NCBI GenBank assembly: GCA_963817075.1
Contig: CAWFMT010000004.1
Coordinates: forward strand, 34,284-98,283
Reading direction: 5' to 3'
DNA length: 64,000 nt
Source: DASPKM01 sp963817075
GTDB taxonomy: Bacteria > Bacteroidota > Bacteroidia > Chitinophagales > Chitinophagaceae
In this document: one piece after another, positions 1 to 7,439 of the stretch
How positions within the stretch are numbered: position 1 is the first letter of the stretch
Layout: each line of letters opens with the position of its first letter
Made by a program: the position numbers and the translations under genes
Notes under the pieces: model-generated
The model's input: only the letters and a program-made list of their open reading frames with translations
Database searches by the model: none
Told to the model about the DNA's origin: nothing

Positions 1-562
1 CAGGAGTTGTACTCTGAATGCCGGATATATATAAAAACCCTCCGGAGGAATTTAATTCATAACCCGCTGAAGATGGAAGAGTGCCACCTCCAACTTCGGA
101 AACTGTTCCATTAAACCTGAACAATTTTGCAGTGGTTCCCACCCTGGAAATAAAAAAAAGATTATCTGCGAAAACAATGCAGCTACTAATGATATTTCCG
201 GGAATTGTTATGCGGGTGAATGTAAATCCATTATATCTGAAAAGGTAAGACTCCAGACTGCCTGAAGTTGTGGGCTTCAGACTAAAGAATACTGCCGAAT
301 TATATATTGTCAATGGATTTTTGATGGTGTGAAATTCTAAAGTAGTTCCACCAACTGTTGGATAGGTGAGCGTGGTAAATGCCACGTCATCATAGCTCAA
401 CATAAACCCATCATGATCACCTGCGATTAATATCTTACCATTATACTTTACTGTCTGAGCCTGACCATTAACAGCATCTCTTACGGTTTCAAGATTTCGC
501 TGAGCGGAAGCGACGAATAAACTCAGAACTGCCAGACATAGAAGGAAGGAATAGCGGAGCAT
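1..562 (-). CDS. Exported protein of unknown function (3' end outside window)
   Basis: An open minus-strand frame starts with ATG at 562 and runs off the left edge, giving 187 codons without a stop. The N-terminus (MLRYSFLLCLAVLSLFVASA, then Q) is a clear Sec signal peptide. The mature part is rich in Gly, Thr, Ser and aromatic residues and looks like beta-strand or propeller repeats (for example FRYNGFTFTRI, LFRFNGTVSEVGG). I do not recognise the family. It lies just downstream of rhaB on the same strand, but a palindromic repeat separates them, so co-transcription is doubtful. The missing C-terminus prevents a better call. Confidence 0.7.
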   Translation of the reverse strand, partial: MLRYSFLLCLAVLSLFVASAQRNLETVRDAVNGQAQTVKYNGKILIAGDHDGFMLSYDDVAFTTLTYPTVGGTTLEFHTIKNPLTIYNSAVFFSLKPTTSGSLESYLFRYNGFTFTRITIPGNIISSCIVFADNLFFISRVGTTAKLFRFNGTVSEVGGGTLPSSAGYELNSSGGFLYISGIQSTTP

Positions 563-603
563 ATGTGAAGTTTTGAGGGTGAGTGTCTTTAAAGATAATC
601 AGT

Positions 604-682
604 TTAACCGCAAAGTCGCCAGGGCGCGAAGATTCACAAAGATTCCTCGCGAAACCTTGCGTCACAGCGTCTTGGCGGTTAA
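604..682. repeat. Dispersed palindromic repeat (TTAACCGC...GCGGTTAA), copy 1
   Basis: About 80 bp that begins TTAACCGCAAAG and ends CTTGGCGGTTAA, so the ends are inverted repeats. Similar full copies lie near 13261, 30305, 38118, 47938 and 63056, with half copies near 6471 and 11760. All are intergenic. Translation gives a recurrent pseudo-peptide (LTAK..RR..SQRF) that is often miscalled as a gene. Confidence 0.8.
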
Positions 683-685
683 ACG

Positions 686-2044
686 CTAAACCATCTTGCC
701 AGGATTTCCGTAATACTGAAGATTTACCAGAGTATTCGAGACGGGCAGCTCATTCCATGAATCATGAATAGCAAGAGCTGCACCAAGCGCAGTGGATTGC
801 GAAACAGAAGCCGCATAAACTTCCATTTCAGGAAATGCAGCAGCTAACAAATTCATATAGACTTTATTTGCGCTGAATCCACCGTCAACGAATAACCGCT
901 TTACTGGTGAATTATTCAAAACAAATTGTGTGGATATCACCTGTTGTTCAATGATGTTTCTTACCAGGGAATGATATGCCTCCAGATCATTTTTGAAAAC
1001 TGAAAGGTTTGTTATTCCAGAATCAGTTTGGAAGATCCCGTGCCTGATATCTTCGTTCTTAACTAATGTCTGGTCGAAATCAATATTTGAATATTTATTA
1101 GTCTGCTGGTTAAAATGGGCAGCTATTCTCTTAACACCTTCCTCATGCTGTTTGCCTGCAAACAATCGTGAAGCCTTTACTGGTTGGCCCCTGTACTGCA
1201 AATAACATAGACAGTCATTTTTGAGTTCATCCGGTGTTAATGGAGAACTATTAAATGGATTAAGACTGATGCACCATGTTCCACTGGATATCAAAACAAA
1301 TGGCTCATTAAAATTTAAGATATACGGAATAAGAGCAGCAGAGCTATCGTGAAGTCCAATCCCTGTCAAAAAAGATTGATCTGAAAATTTGGTTGTCGTT
1401 ACTGTGTCATAGGTTTCTATGGGCCCAAGTTTTTCATCTATTGATTCATTACCCACCCATGAATGATATTCATTCCTCACAAAATCCCAAAGATTGGTGT
1501 GGCATCCAATGCTTGTTAGATCCGAAGAAGCTCTTCCAGTTAATAATAAGCTCAGGTATTGGGGTAAATGCAGGGCATATTTTAATCTTCTAAATATCTC
1601 TGGCTTTTCATATTTCAACCGATAGAGCTGCATTCCTGAATTCAAATTTCCCAACACAGGCGATGCAGTGATTGATGAAAATTGCGCCTCTCCCCCATAG
1701 TTCGCATAGAATTGTTCCTTCAATTCCTCTGGGTAAGGTTTCAAATAATTGTAAAGTGGTGTTACCGGATTTCCAGCTTCATCGATGTTTACAAATGAAG
1801 CGCCATAGGCAGAGAAGTTAACTGCCTTAATATTGAAATCCGTATCGTTCAAAATTGATTTAAGGGAATCAAGGACGAAGGCTTGAAGTTTATGAAGGTC
1901 TTCGCATGGGAAACCATCTTCATCAAGTATCTCATCAAATTTGGAAGAAGATTCATAGGCGATCTTATATTCCTGATCAAAGAGTAATAACTTTTTATTA
2001 GTCTTCCCAACATCTATAACAGCAATAACAGGTTTAGCCTTCAT
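686..2044 (-). CDS. rhaB: Rhamnulokinase (FGGY family)
   Basis: A 452-residue FGGY carbohydrate kinase that should phosphorylate L-rhamnulose to L-rhamnulose-1-phosphate in the cytosol. The N-terminal phosphate-binding motif is visible (VIAVIDVGKTNKKLLLFD), as are the second-domain ATP-binding segment (FVLISSGTWCISLNPF) and the C-terminal FGGY motif region (LFVDGGFSANKVYMNLLAAA, then the ALGAALAI helix). Length fits the family. It is the last gene of rhaM-rhaI-rhaB; its ATG lies 2 bp after the rhaI stop, implying translational coupling. The sugar assignment rests mainly on the neighbouring rhaI and rhaM; by sequence alone another deoxy-sugar kinase would be possible. No aldolase gene follows. 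Confidence 0.88.
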   Translation of the reverse strand: MKAKPVIAVIDVGKTNKKLLLFDQEYKIAYESSSKFDEILDEDGFPCEDLHKLQAFVLDSLKSILNDTDFNIKAVNFSAYGASFVNIDEAGNPVTPLYNYLKPYPEELKEQFYANYGGEAQFSSITASPVLGNLNSGMQLYRLKYEKPEIFRRLKYALHLPQYLSLLLTGRASSDLTSIGCHTNLWDFVRNEYHSWVGNESIDEKLGPIETYDTVTTTKFSDQSFLTGIGLHDSSAALIPYILNFNEPFVLISSGTWCISLNPFNSSPLTPDELKNDCLCYLQYRGQPVKASRLFAGKQHEEGVKRIAAHFNQQTNKYSNIDFDQTLVKNEDIRHGIFQTDSGITNLSVFKNDLEAYHSLVRNIIEQQVISTQFVLNNSPVKRLFVDGGFSANKVYMNLLAAAFPEMEVYAASVSQSTALGAALAIHDSWNELPVSNTLVNLQYYGNPGKMV

Positions 2045-2046
2045 GC

Positions 2047-3321
2047 CTATAGACCGGTTGCAATGGTTTTCAATCCTCTTTCCCTAACCAGGTTTTCTCT
2101 TACATTAAATTGCCGGTAAACTTCCAATGGATCAATAGCACCGCCTGCACGGAATCTTGCTTCAGCCACCAATGGTCTTACATCGGTTCTAAATGCGGCC
2201 TGCAAAATTTCCTGTGCTTTCACAACATCATTATTTTTCCTGGCATTCTCCAGCAATTTCTGATCCACCAGTAATGCCTGTGCGTAAGCGATCTTAATAG
2301 CTTCGATCGATTGCAGCAGATCTTCAAGAGGATCTTTCACATTATGGGATGCATCAATCATCCATCCCAGGTCAGATGCATGGTTCATACTCCTTGCATC
2401 CATTCCCTCCACGAGTTCATTGAATATTAAGAATAACTGATAAGGGTTTATTGATCCCACCGTAAGATCATCATCACCATACTTGGAATCATTAAAATGA
2501 AATCCGCCTAATTTCCCTTCCATCAAAAGAAGAGAAACAATTTGTTCGATATTGGCGTTTGGAAGATGATGTCCCAAATCAACCAGTGTATAGGCTTTAT
2601 CGCCAAGTTTGGAAGCATAAAGAAGCGATTGTCCCCAATCACCCACAGTCATCGAATAAAAATTTGGTTCGAAGGCTTTGTACTCAACAAACATTTTCCA
2701 GTTTGAAGGAAGAGCAGAATAGATTTCTCTTAAACCCTCCAATGTATTTTCGAATGCCTTGCGAAAATTCAACTGCCCTGGAAAGCAGGAACCATCAGAC
2801 AGCCAAACCGTCAATGATTCTGAACCTAATTCTACCCCATGCCTGATCACTTCGATATTATGCTCAATTGCCTGCTTGCGTGCACGTTTGTCAACATGTT
2901 GTAATGATCCGAACTTATAACTATGCTGCTGGTCCTTCTGATCCTGAAATGTATTGGAATTGACTGCATCGAATCTTAATCCATGCTGACTGGCCAGGAC
3001 CTTTATTGCGTTTGTATTATCAGGAATATCCCAGGGAATATGCAATGAAATAGCACCGCTTGATCGATTTAAAGCATGAAGCAGTCCAATATCTTCAATT
3101 TTTTCCTCAAGGTTTCCTGGTTCGCCACCAATGGAAAAACGGCCGAATCTTGTGCCTCCTGCTCCCAATGCCCAACTTGGAATTGCAATCTGGAAATCTA
3201 TAAGGAGTTTCAATATTCCTTCAGCATCAATACCAGAGGACGCAAGGAATTTAAAACCTTGGTCGTGCTTCCTGGCTATATTTTCATTCGCCTCCTGAAT
3301 TTGATTCTTGGTGATAACCAT
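2047..3321 (-). CDS. rhaI: L-rhamnose isomerase, RhaI (Pseudomonas stutzeri) type
   Basis: A 424-residue sugar isomerase of the xylose-isomerase-like TIM-barrel superfamily, converting L-rhamnose to L-rhamnulose. Metal-site segments of the RhaI type can be read: FVEYKAFEP (Glu), TLVDLGHHLPN (Asp/His), and GGFHFNDSKYGDDDL (His/Asp cluster). The early segment SWALGAGGTRFGRF is also typical of this group rather than of E. coli RhaA. It starts 11 bp after rhaM and ends 2 bp before rhaB, so the three genes form one operon. RhaI enzymes are promiscuous (for example D-allose/D-psicose), so rhamnose is inferred from context. Confidence 0.9.
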   Translation of the reverse strand: MVITKNQIQEANENIARKHDQGFKFLASSGIDAEGILKLLIDFQIAIPSWALGAGGTRFGRFSIGGEPGNLEEKIEDIGLLHALNRSSGAISLHIPWDIPDNTNAIKVLASQHGLRFDAVNSNTFQDQKDQQHSYKFGSLQHVDKRARKQAIEHNIEVIRHGVELGSESLTVWLSDGSCFPGQLNFRKAFENTLEGLREIYSALPSNWKMFVEYKAFEPNFYSMTVGDWGQSLLYASKLGDKAYTLVDLGHHLPNANIEQIVSLLLMEGKLGGFHFNDSKYGDDDLTVGSINPYQLFLIFNELVEGMDARSMNHASDLGWMIDASHNVKDPLEDLLQSIEAIKIAYAQALLVDQKLLENARKNNDVVKAQEILQAAFRTDVRPLVAEARFRAGGAIDPLEVYRQFNVRENLVRERGLKTIATGL

Positions 3322-3332
3322 ATAACTACTCG

Positions 3333-3647
3333 TTAGTGTAAATAAAATACTTCCTTTAGTGGAATACTCACAGGAGAGTTGTCTTCATTAGTTTCCATGA
3401 TGTCCGACATGTACTTCCACCACCTTTGCATTACTTCATGCTTAGGTAAGTTATCCAAATTTCCCGGATCTGAAATTGTAAGAATGCCAAACAGGGCATT
3501 GGTTGAGGCATCCAGAAAAATAGAATAATCCTGAATGCCAGAATCTTTTAATAAAGTCACAAGATCCGGCCAGATCTCATCATGCCTTTTCAGATATTCC
3601 TCTTCTTTTCCTTTCGATAATTGCATTTTAAATCCTACTCGTTTCAT
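3333..3647 (-). CDS. rhaM: L-rhamnose mutarotase
   Basis: A 104-residue protein matching RhaM, which interconverts alpha- and beta-L-rhamnopyranose before isomerisation. Family signatures visible are the N-terminal KRVGFKMQL strand, RHDEIWPDL (conserved His), the internal YSIFLD strand and the RWWKYMSDIME segment near the C-terminus. It is the first gene of the minus-strand rhamnose operon, directly downstream of a perfect 24-bp palindrome that could be the operator. Length and motifs agree with the family. Confidence 0.92.
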   Translation of the reverse strand: MKRVGFKMQLSKGKEEEYLKRHDEIWPDLVTLLKDSGIQDYSIFLDASTNALFGILTISDPGNLDNLPKHEVMQRWWKYMSDIMETNEDNSPVSIPLKEVFYLH

Positions 3648-3664
3648 GTTGAAATAATTTTTGT

Positions 3665-3688
3665 ATTTCGATTTTGCAAAATCGAAAT
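3665..3688. promoter_or_regulatory. Perfect 24-bp palindrome upstream of rhaM, candidate operator
   Basis: Every base from 3665 to 3688 pairs with its mirror (half-site ATTTCGATTTTG). The centre is about 29 bp upstream of the rhaM ATG. There is no T-run, so an operator or 5'-UTR hairpin is likelier than a terminator. A role in rhamnose control is inference. Confidence 0.55.
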
Positions 3689-3748
3689 GCTTTTCAAGAA
3701 CTAAAATAGAATTTTAGGGAGATTGGGGTGCCAAAGATATGTCGGCAA

Positions 3749-3826
3749 ACCTGCGTCCGGGTCGCGGTAAGGGCTTTAGCCTCTTTAAAACGACATGAAG
3801 GGGACCCGTCTGGCAGGTTAGCAAAA
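3749..3826. repeat. Imperfect inverted repeat between rhaM and the next gene
   Basis: AACCTGCGTCCGGGTC near 3749 is mirrored by GACCCGTCTGGCAGGTT near 3810, around an internal CTTTAGCCTCTTTAAA. It may be a terminator-like or dispersed hairpin. I see no gene between 3648 and 3853. Confidence 0.4.
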
Positions 3827-3853
3827 GGTTTTCGATCTCTTTAAATGAAAATT

Positions 3854-4948
3854 TTATTTTCTTTTTTGAAATAGTAAAGTATTAAGATCAGTCACAATTC
3901 CAATGCTTAATTTGGAGAAATCCCTCTTACTATTATCCGAAACATCATTGTTAAATACATCTTTAAAATCCACATTGATGCCAAAAACCGGATCAAATAA
4001 ATTATTCTTTCGGAGAAAATAAAATCCACCACCAATTCTTGACTGGGGCTTTTCATTTTTAAATATCTCATGATGCGCAAAAAGCAGAAAGGCCACATTC
4101 TCAAATTTGTGAGGTTTAAAATAAATGTCCAAGTTTAGCGGATAACAAGTAGTCTCTTTATACGCCCCTTTGAAAATTGTATTTTTCTCGGTTATCTTCC
4201 TGGTACTGCTATCCCCTGGATTGGTTCGAACAGTTACCTCTTCGGAAGTGGATTCAGTGAGGTCGTCAAAATTATTACTAGTTTTTATACCGATGGTGGT
4301 TCCTACCAGCGTGACACAGTTGAATATATCCGAGGTCCAGAAATTCAATCCTATGTGCAATTGAGGGGAGGAAAAGTTGACTTTTTCCAATTGCTTGCCA
4401 TATGATGAATCAGCATGAAACAATTTGAACTTTGATCCCACAAAACCAGCATTTGTTACGAACCACAAATCAGAAGCCGTAGAGAACCCTCTAGAAAAAA
4501 CTGCCTGTTCTGCGCCTGTAGGTTTTCGACCGTGCTTCCTGATAAACTCACTCTCCCAAGAATCATAATCAGCAATCTTCCTCTTAAACAAGCGCACACC
4601 ATATTTTATCTTGATATCTGTTCCTGGTGCAATATCACCAGAGGCAAATAGGGAAGTCAAACTGTTCTCAATTTTACCAGCTACAGATATTCCAAGAAAT
4701 GAAGGTGGTTTTCTATTTTTTCGAAAATACTGATAGTGGTTCAGTTCAAGTTTTTTCTCAGCAGTTGCAATTTTTATTTGACCTAAGTTAAAAGCCGGTG
4801 TTTCCAATTTTGCACTATCCTTATCACTTTTGTTACTGCCGGGATTTAAGCTTAGAGAAGTTTGGCCTTTGTTGTCCTGAATAATATTTTGGCCTCGGGC
4901 ATTGAATCCCAGAAATATTAACATTCCCAAGAATATTTTATATCTCAT
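3854..4948 (-). CDS. Exported protein of unknown function
   Basis: The frame can be opened further upstream, but I place the start at 4948 (MRYKIFLGMLIFLGFNARGQ), because this gives a clean signal peptide and lies 1 bp after the upstream gene's stop. The product is about 364 residues. After a low-complexity region come alternating hydrophobic/polar segments with aromatic ends (KIKYGVRLFK, LHIGLNFWTSDIF, SRIGGGFYFLRKNNLFDPVFGINVDF), suggesting an outer-membrane beta-barrel. I do not recognise a named family. It is probably co-transcribed with the 118-residue protein upstream. Confidence 0.65.
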   Translation of the reverse strand: MRYKIFLGMLIFLGFNARGQNIIQDNKGQTSLSLNPGSNKSDKDSAKLETPAFNLGQIKIATAEKKLELNHYQYFRKNRKPPSFLGISVAGKIENSLTSLFASGDIAPGTDIKIKYGVRLFKRKIADYDSWESEFIRKHGRKPTGAEQAVFSRGFSTASDLWFVTNAGFVGSKFKLFHADSSYGKQLEKVNFSSPQLHIGLNFWTSDIFNCVTLVGTTIGIKTSNNFDDLTESTSEEVTVRTNPGDSSTRKITEKNTIFKGAYKETTCYPLNLDIYFKPHKFENVAFLLFAHHEIFKNEKPQSRIGGGFYFLRKNNLFDPVFGINVDFKDVFNNDVSDNSKRDFSKLSIGIVTDLNTLLFQKRK

Positions 4949-4949
4949 T

Positions 4950-5306
4950 TCAAACCGGTATATTATTTGAAAAAAAGGTTCTTCCGTTCTCTGAAAAAGG
5001 TTCGTAGGCCGGGTAATCTCTTGGGGGCCTGTTATCAATTCTTACCCTCATAATCGGATTTGTTCCTGTATTACCGGTAACAATTATCATTATATCCAGG
5101 ATCTCATCATCGTCGATAGGAAAATTGTTGTAATCAGCGAACCAAATGCCATCCCTAAATTGAAAATAATTGTAGTCGGGTTCGAATCTGATGTTTTCCA
5201 ATCTGCAGTATTCTATGTCCCGAACAAGATCATCCAACTCGATACGGATATCATGTCGGCTGGTACGCCTTAGATCAGATCTTCTGGAATTTCTACTTTT
5301 AGCCAT
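4950..5306 (-). CDS. Hypothetical protein, 118 aa
   Basis: A small protein with a very basic N-terminus (MAKSRNSRRSDLRRTSRHD) followed by an acidic, aromatic-rich body (FEPDYNYFQFRDGIWFADYNNFPIDDDEIL). No signal peptide and no family recognised. It lies upstream of, and almost touches, the exported protein ending at 3854, so the two probably share an mRNA. Codon use looks normal for the window. Confidence 0.6.
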   Translation of the reverse strand: MAKSRNSRRSDLRRTSRHDIRIELDDLVRDIEYCRLENIRFEPDYNYFQFRDGIWFADYNNFPIDDDEILDIMIIVTGNTGTNPIMRVRIDNRPPRDYPAYEPFSENGRTFFSNNIPV

Positions 5307-5366
5307 GAGAGTTAGTTTTAGGTTATCCGAATATAAACTGGAATTAATGATTATTCTACCGGTAAA

Positions 5367-5387
5367 ACACGGTAATTTTTACCGTGT
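5367..5387. promoter_or_regulatory. Inverted repeat ACACGGTAA-TTT-TTACCGTGT in a divergent intergenic region
   Basis: A perfect 9-bp inverted repeat with a 3-bp spacer between the divergent genes that start at 5306 (minus) and 5545 (plus). Its position suits an operator or a 5'-UTR hairpin. No regulator gene is adjacent. Confidence 0.4.
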
Positions 5388-5544
5388 AAAACACAATCAA
5401 AATCTGCCAAGTATTGCTAGCCATTTTTCATATCAAAGGTTTAAACTTGAACTATTTACTCCTTTTCGTCAATTATTCCCTTCCTTTCGTCTAAATCCTA
5501 TATCAAAAAGGAAATGAAATTCTTGCTTTGTAAAAAACTCAGCT

Positions 5545-6465
5545 ATGAAAGGTCTATCTATCCTATTCTTTGCAATAGTAGGGTGGCTCAATCTCCCGGC
5601 ACAATCCTCAATAACAGATACCAATTATGCAACTAGAATCACATCTGCGGAATGGATGGAGGATGGTAAATCACTTCTTCTGGCGGTTGTAAAATTTCAT
5701 AAGACAAAACGTGATGCGCCATTCTTCTCCAGGGTCTTCTCTTATGATATTGCAACTACAAGGTTGACTCCATTGTTTGATAATGGAAGCAGTATCAATC
5801 CAACCCCGGATGGAAAGTCAATAATGTTTTTGAAAAGGGATGTGCCAAAACGAAAAGATGTTTACATATACAACTTGAATTCAAATCAAGAAACTTTAAT
5901 TGCAACTGATACATTGGACAAGGGCGCCATGAAATTGTCGCCAGATGGGAAAAAATTGCTGTACAATTCAACCCTCGGTCTCAAAACTCGTTCATCAGGA
6001 GTTGAAATTTTTGTTTTGGATCTTGCGACTAAGCAAACTAAACAAATCACCAATAGCGGAAAGGACAAGAGTTATAGTCCTGTGTGGTCGCCAGACGGTA
6101 AGAAAATAGTATACTATCTCGAAAAAGGAGATGGCCGCGACCAGATATGGTTGACTGATCCGGAGGGAAGTTTTCATACCAACCTGACTAACGATACGTC
6201 AACGCACAATTATTTTCCGTCCTGGTTGGACGATAAGACGATCGCTTATACGCAGTCGCCTTCAATGCTTATGAAGATGAATATCGATGGCAGTAATCGA
6301 CAGATGATTGCAAGCATACCATCTGATGCGGCTGAATACAATGCAAATGCGGGCTTATTTGTTTATGTAATTTCTGAGGAGGAAAATAAGGTGGTCTTAT
6401 ATGATTTGAAAAAGAAAAGTACCAAAGTCATCCTGCATGGGACCAAAATGATTGAAAGATTTTAA
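5545..6465 (+). CDS. Exported TolB-like beta-propeller protein
   Basis: A 306-residue protein with a signal peptide (MKGLSILFFAIVGWLNLPAQ) and repeated PD40/WD40-like blades of the TolB type: PTPDGKSIMFLKRD, LSPDGKKLLYNSTL, WSPDGKKIVYYLE, then YFPSWLDDKTIAYTQS. Such propellers bind peptides or other ligands in the periplasm; here there is no catalytic domain and no Pal/Tol neighbour, so a TolB role proper is unlikely. The start is well supported by the signal peptide. It is transcribed alone and followed by repeat DNA. Confidence 0.75.
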   Translation: MKGLSILFFAIVGWLNLPAQSSITDTNYATRITSAEWMEDGKSLLLAVVKFHKTKRDAPFFSRVFSYDIATTRLTPLFDNGSSINPTPDGKSIMFLKRDVPKRKDVYIYNLNSNQETLIATDTLDKGAMKLSPDGKKLLYNSTLGLKTRSSGVEIFVLDLATKQTKQITNSGKDKSYSPVWSPDGKKIVYYLEKGDGRDQIWLTDPEGSFHTNLTNDTSTHNYFPSWLDDKTIAYTQSPSMLMKMNIDGSNRQMIASIPSDAAEYNANAGLFVYVISEEENKVVLYDLKKKSTKVILHGTKMIERF

Positions 6466-6470
6466 GAGGT

Positions 6471-6511
6471 TTAACTGCCAAGACGCGAGGACGCAAGGTT
6501 GCGCAAGGAGA
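6471..6511. repeat. Half copy of the TTAACCGC-type dispersed repeat
   Basis: TTAACTGCCAAGACGCGAGG and the following bases match the left half of the 80-bp repeat; the right half is missing. Confidence 0.5.
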
Positions 6512-6529
6512 TAAAATAATAGTGAATTT

Positions 6530-6550
6530 CCCCTCTCCTTTGGAGAGGGG
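6530..6550. repeat. CCCCTCTCC-TTT-GGAGAGGGG hairpin
   Basis: A perfect 9-bp inverted repeat, followed by TTAGGGGTGAGG. It lies between convergent genes (ending at 6465 and 6580), so it may act as a bidirectional terminator or transcript end, although there is no T-run. Confidence 0.5.
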
Positions 6551-6579
6551 TTAGGGGTGAGGTCGATCAGATGTAGATC

Positions 6580-6957
6580 CTAATTGAATTGTGCAGAGAC
6601 AAATTCAATTAATTTTTCATCACTCATCTTCACGGTGGTACTTTCTTTAGTCACCGCATTCTTAAATTGAGGCGTTTGGGCCATATACTTAATAAACTGC
6701 TCCTGCGCAATCCCAGTTCCGGTAACATGTACCTCATCCACATTCTGCATATGGGAAGTTATTTGCTTGAATAATTTCTGAAGCGAGCCTTTGGCTGAGT
6801 TATTCGCTGCATTTTCGTTTGAATTATTCTCATGCCCCACCGATTTTTCGTGAGCCAATATGACAAAATTGCCTGTTTCAAGGTTTTCTCTTCCTACCAC
6901 AGTTGCATTCTGCGAATCCATCCAAACTCCGAATTGCTTTTTAATTTTTTCTGACAT
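6580..6957 (-). CDS. Small cytosolic protein of unknown function
   Basis: A 125-residue protein without a signal peptide. The first half holds a beta hairpin-like segment (KQFGVWMDSQNATVVGRE) and an Asn/Ser-rich linker (NNSNENAANNSAKG). The second half, VDEVHVTGTGIAQEQFIKYM, has the strand-loop-helix look of eRF1/Pelota-like or host-attachment type domains; this likeness is weak and I do not assign a function. It is a single gene, with hairpin repeats on both sides. Confidence 0.55.
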   Translation of the reverse strand: MSEKIKKQFGVWMDSQNATVVGRENLETGNFVILAHEKSVGHENNSNENAANNSAKGSLQKLFKQITSHMQNVDEVHVTGTGIAQEQFIKYMAQTPQFKNAVTKESTTVKMSDEKLIEFVSAQFN

Positions 6958-7439
6958 TCTGTTTATTTAGTATAATGGATCAAATAGCGGGCCCCGAAAG
7001 GTTAAATCGATAATTACTTTTTCTAACCTGGACCGGAAAAGAAAAACACATAGGCACATAGGACTTCTATGATTCTATGTCTTTCTATGTGTCTATGTGT
7101 TAATATTTCTTATCAGAGGGCAAGAAAAACACATAGGAACATAGAAAATTCATATTTCCATCCTGTCGAGGTTTGAAAAACACATAGACACATAGCATTT
7201 GCCCTATGTGCTATGTTCCTACTATGTTACTATGTGTTAAAAAAAGGCGACAAGGCTCTATAATAAACCATTCTCCGCGTTTCCTCCGTTTTCTCTTTTT
7301 CTCTGCGGTTAATTTTTTATAACATCAAAAGAGAAAACACATAGGCACATAGGACTTCTATGATTCTATGTCTTTCTATGTGTCTATGTGTTAATATTTC
7401 TTATCAGAGAGCAAGAAAAAACACATAGTCACATAGGGT
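6958..7439. repeat. 482-bp intergenic block of CACATAG hairpin repeats
   Basis: No gene. A ~95-bp unit (7043-7138) recurs almost exactly at 7334-7429. Each contains AACACATAGGCACATAG mirrored by CTATGTGTCTATGTGTT, a long hairpin, followed by AATATTTCTTATCAGAG. A third, different hairpin of the same hexamers lies at about 7176-7239. Part of a TTAACCGC-type element, ending TCTGCGGTTAA, lies at about 7270-7315. The block sits at the 3' end of the P-type ATPase gene. Confidence 0.75.

Noticed and set aside
583..771. Small ORF encoding LTAK..RE.SQRF-type peptide; likewise at 30207-30473, 38052-38318 and 47793-48044
   Set aside because: The shared peptide is a translation of the dispersed TTAACCGC repeat, not a gene family.
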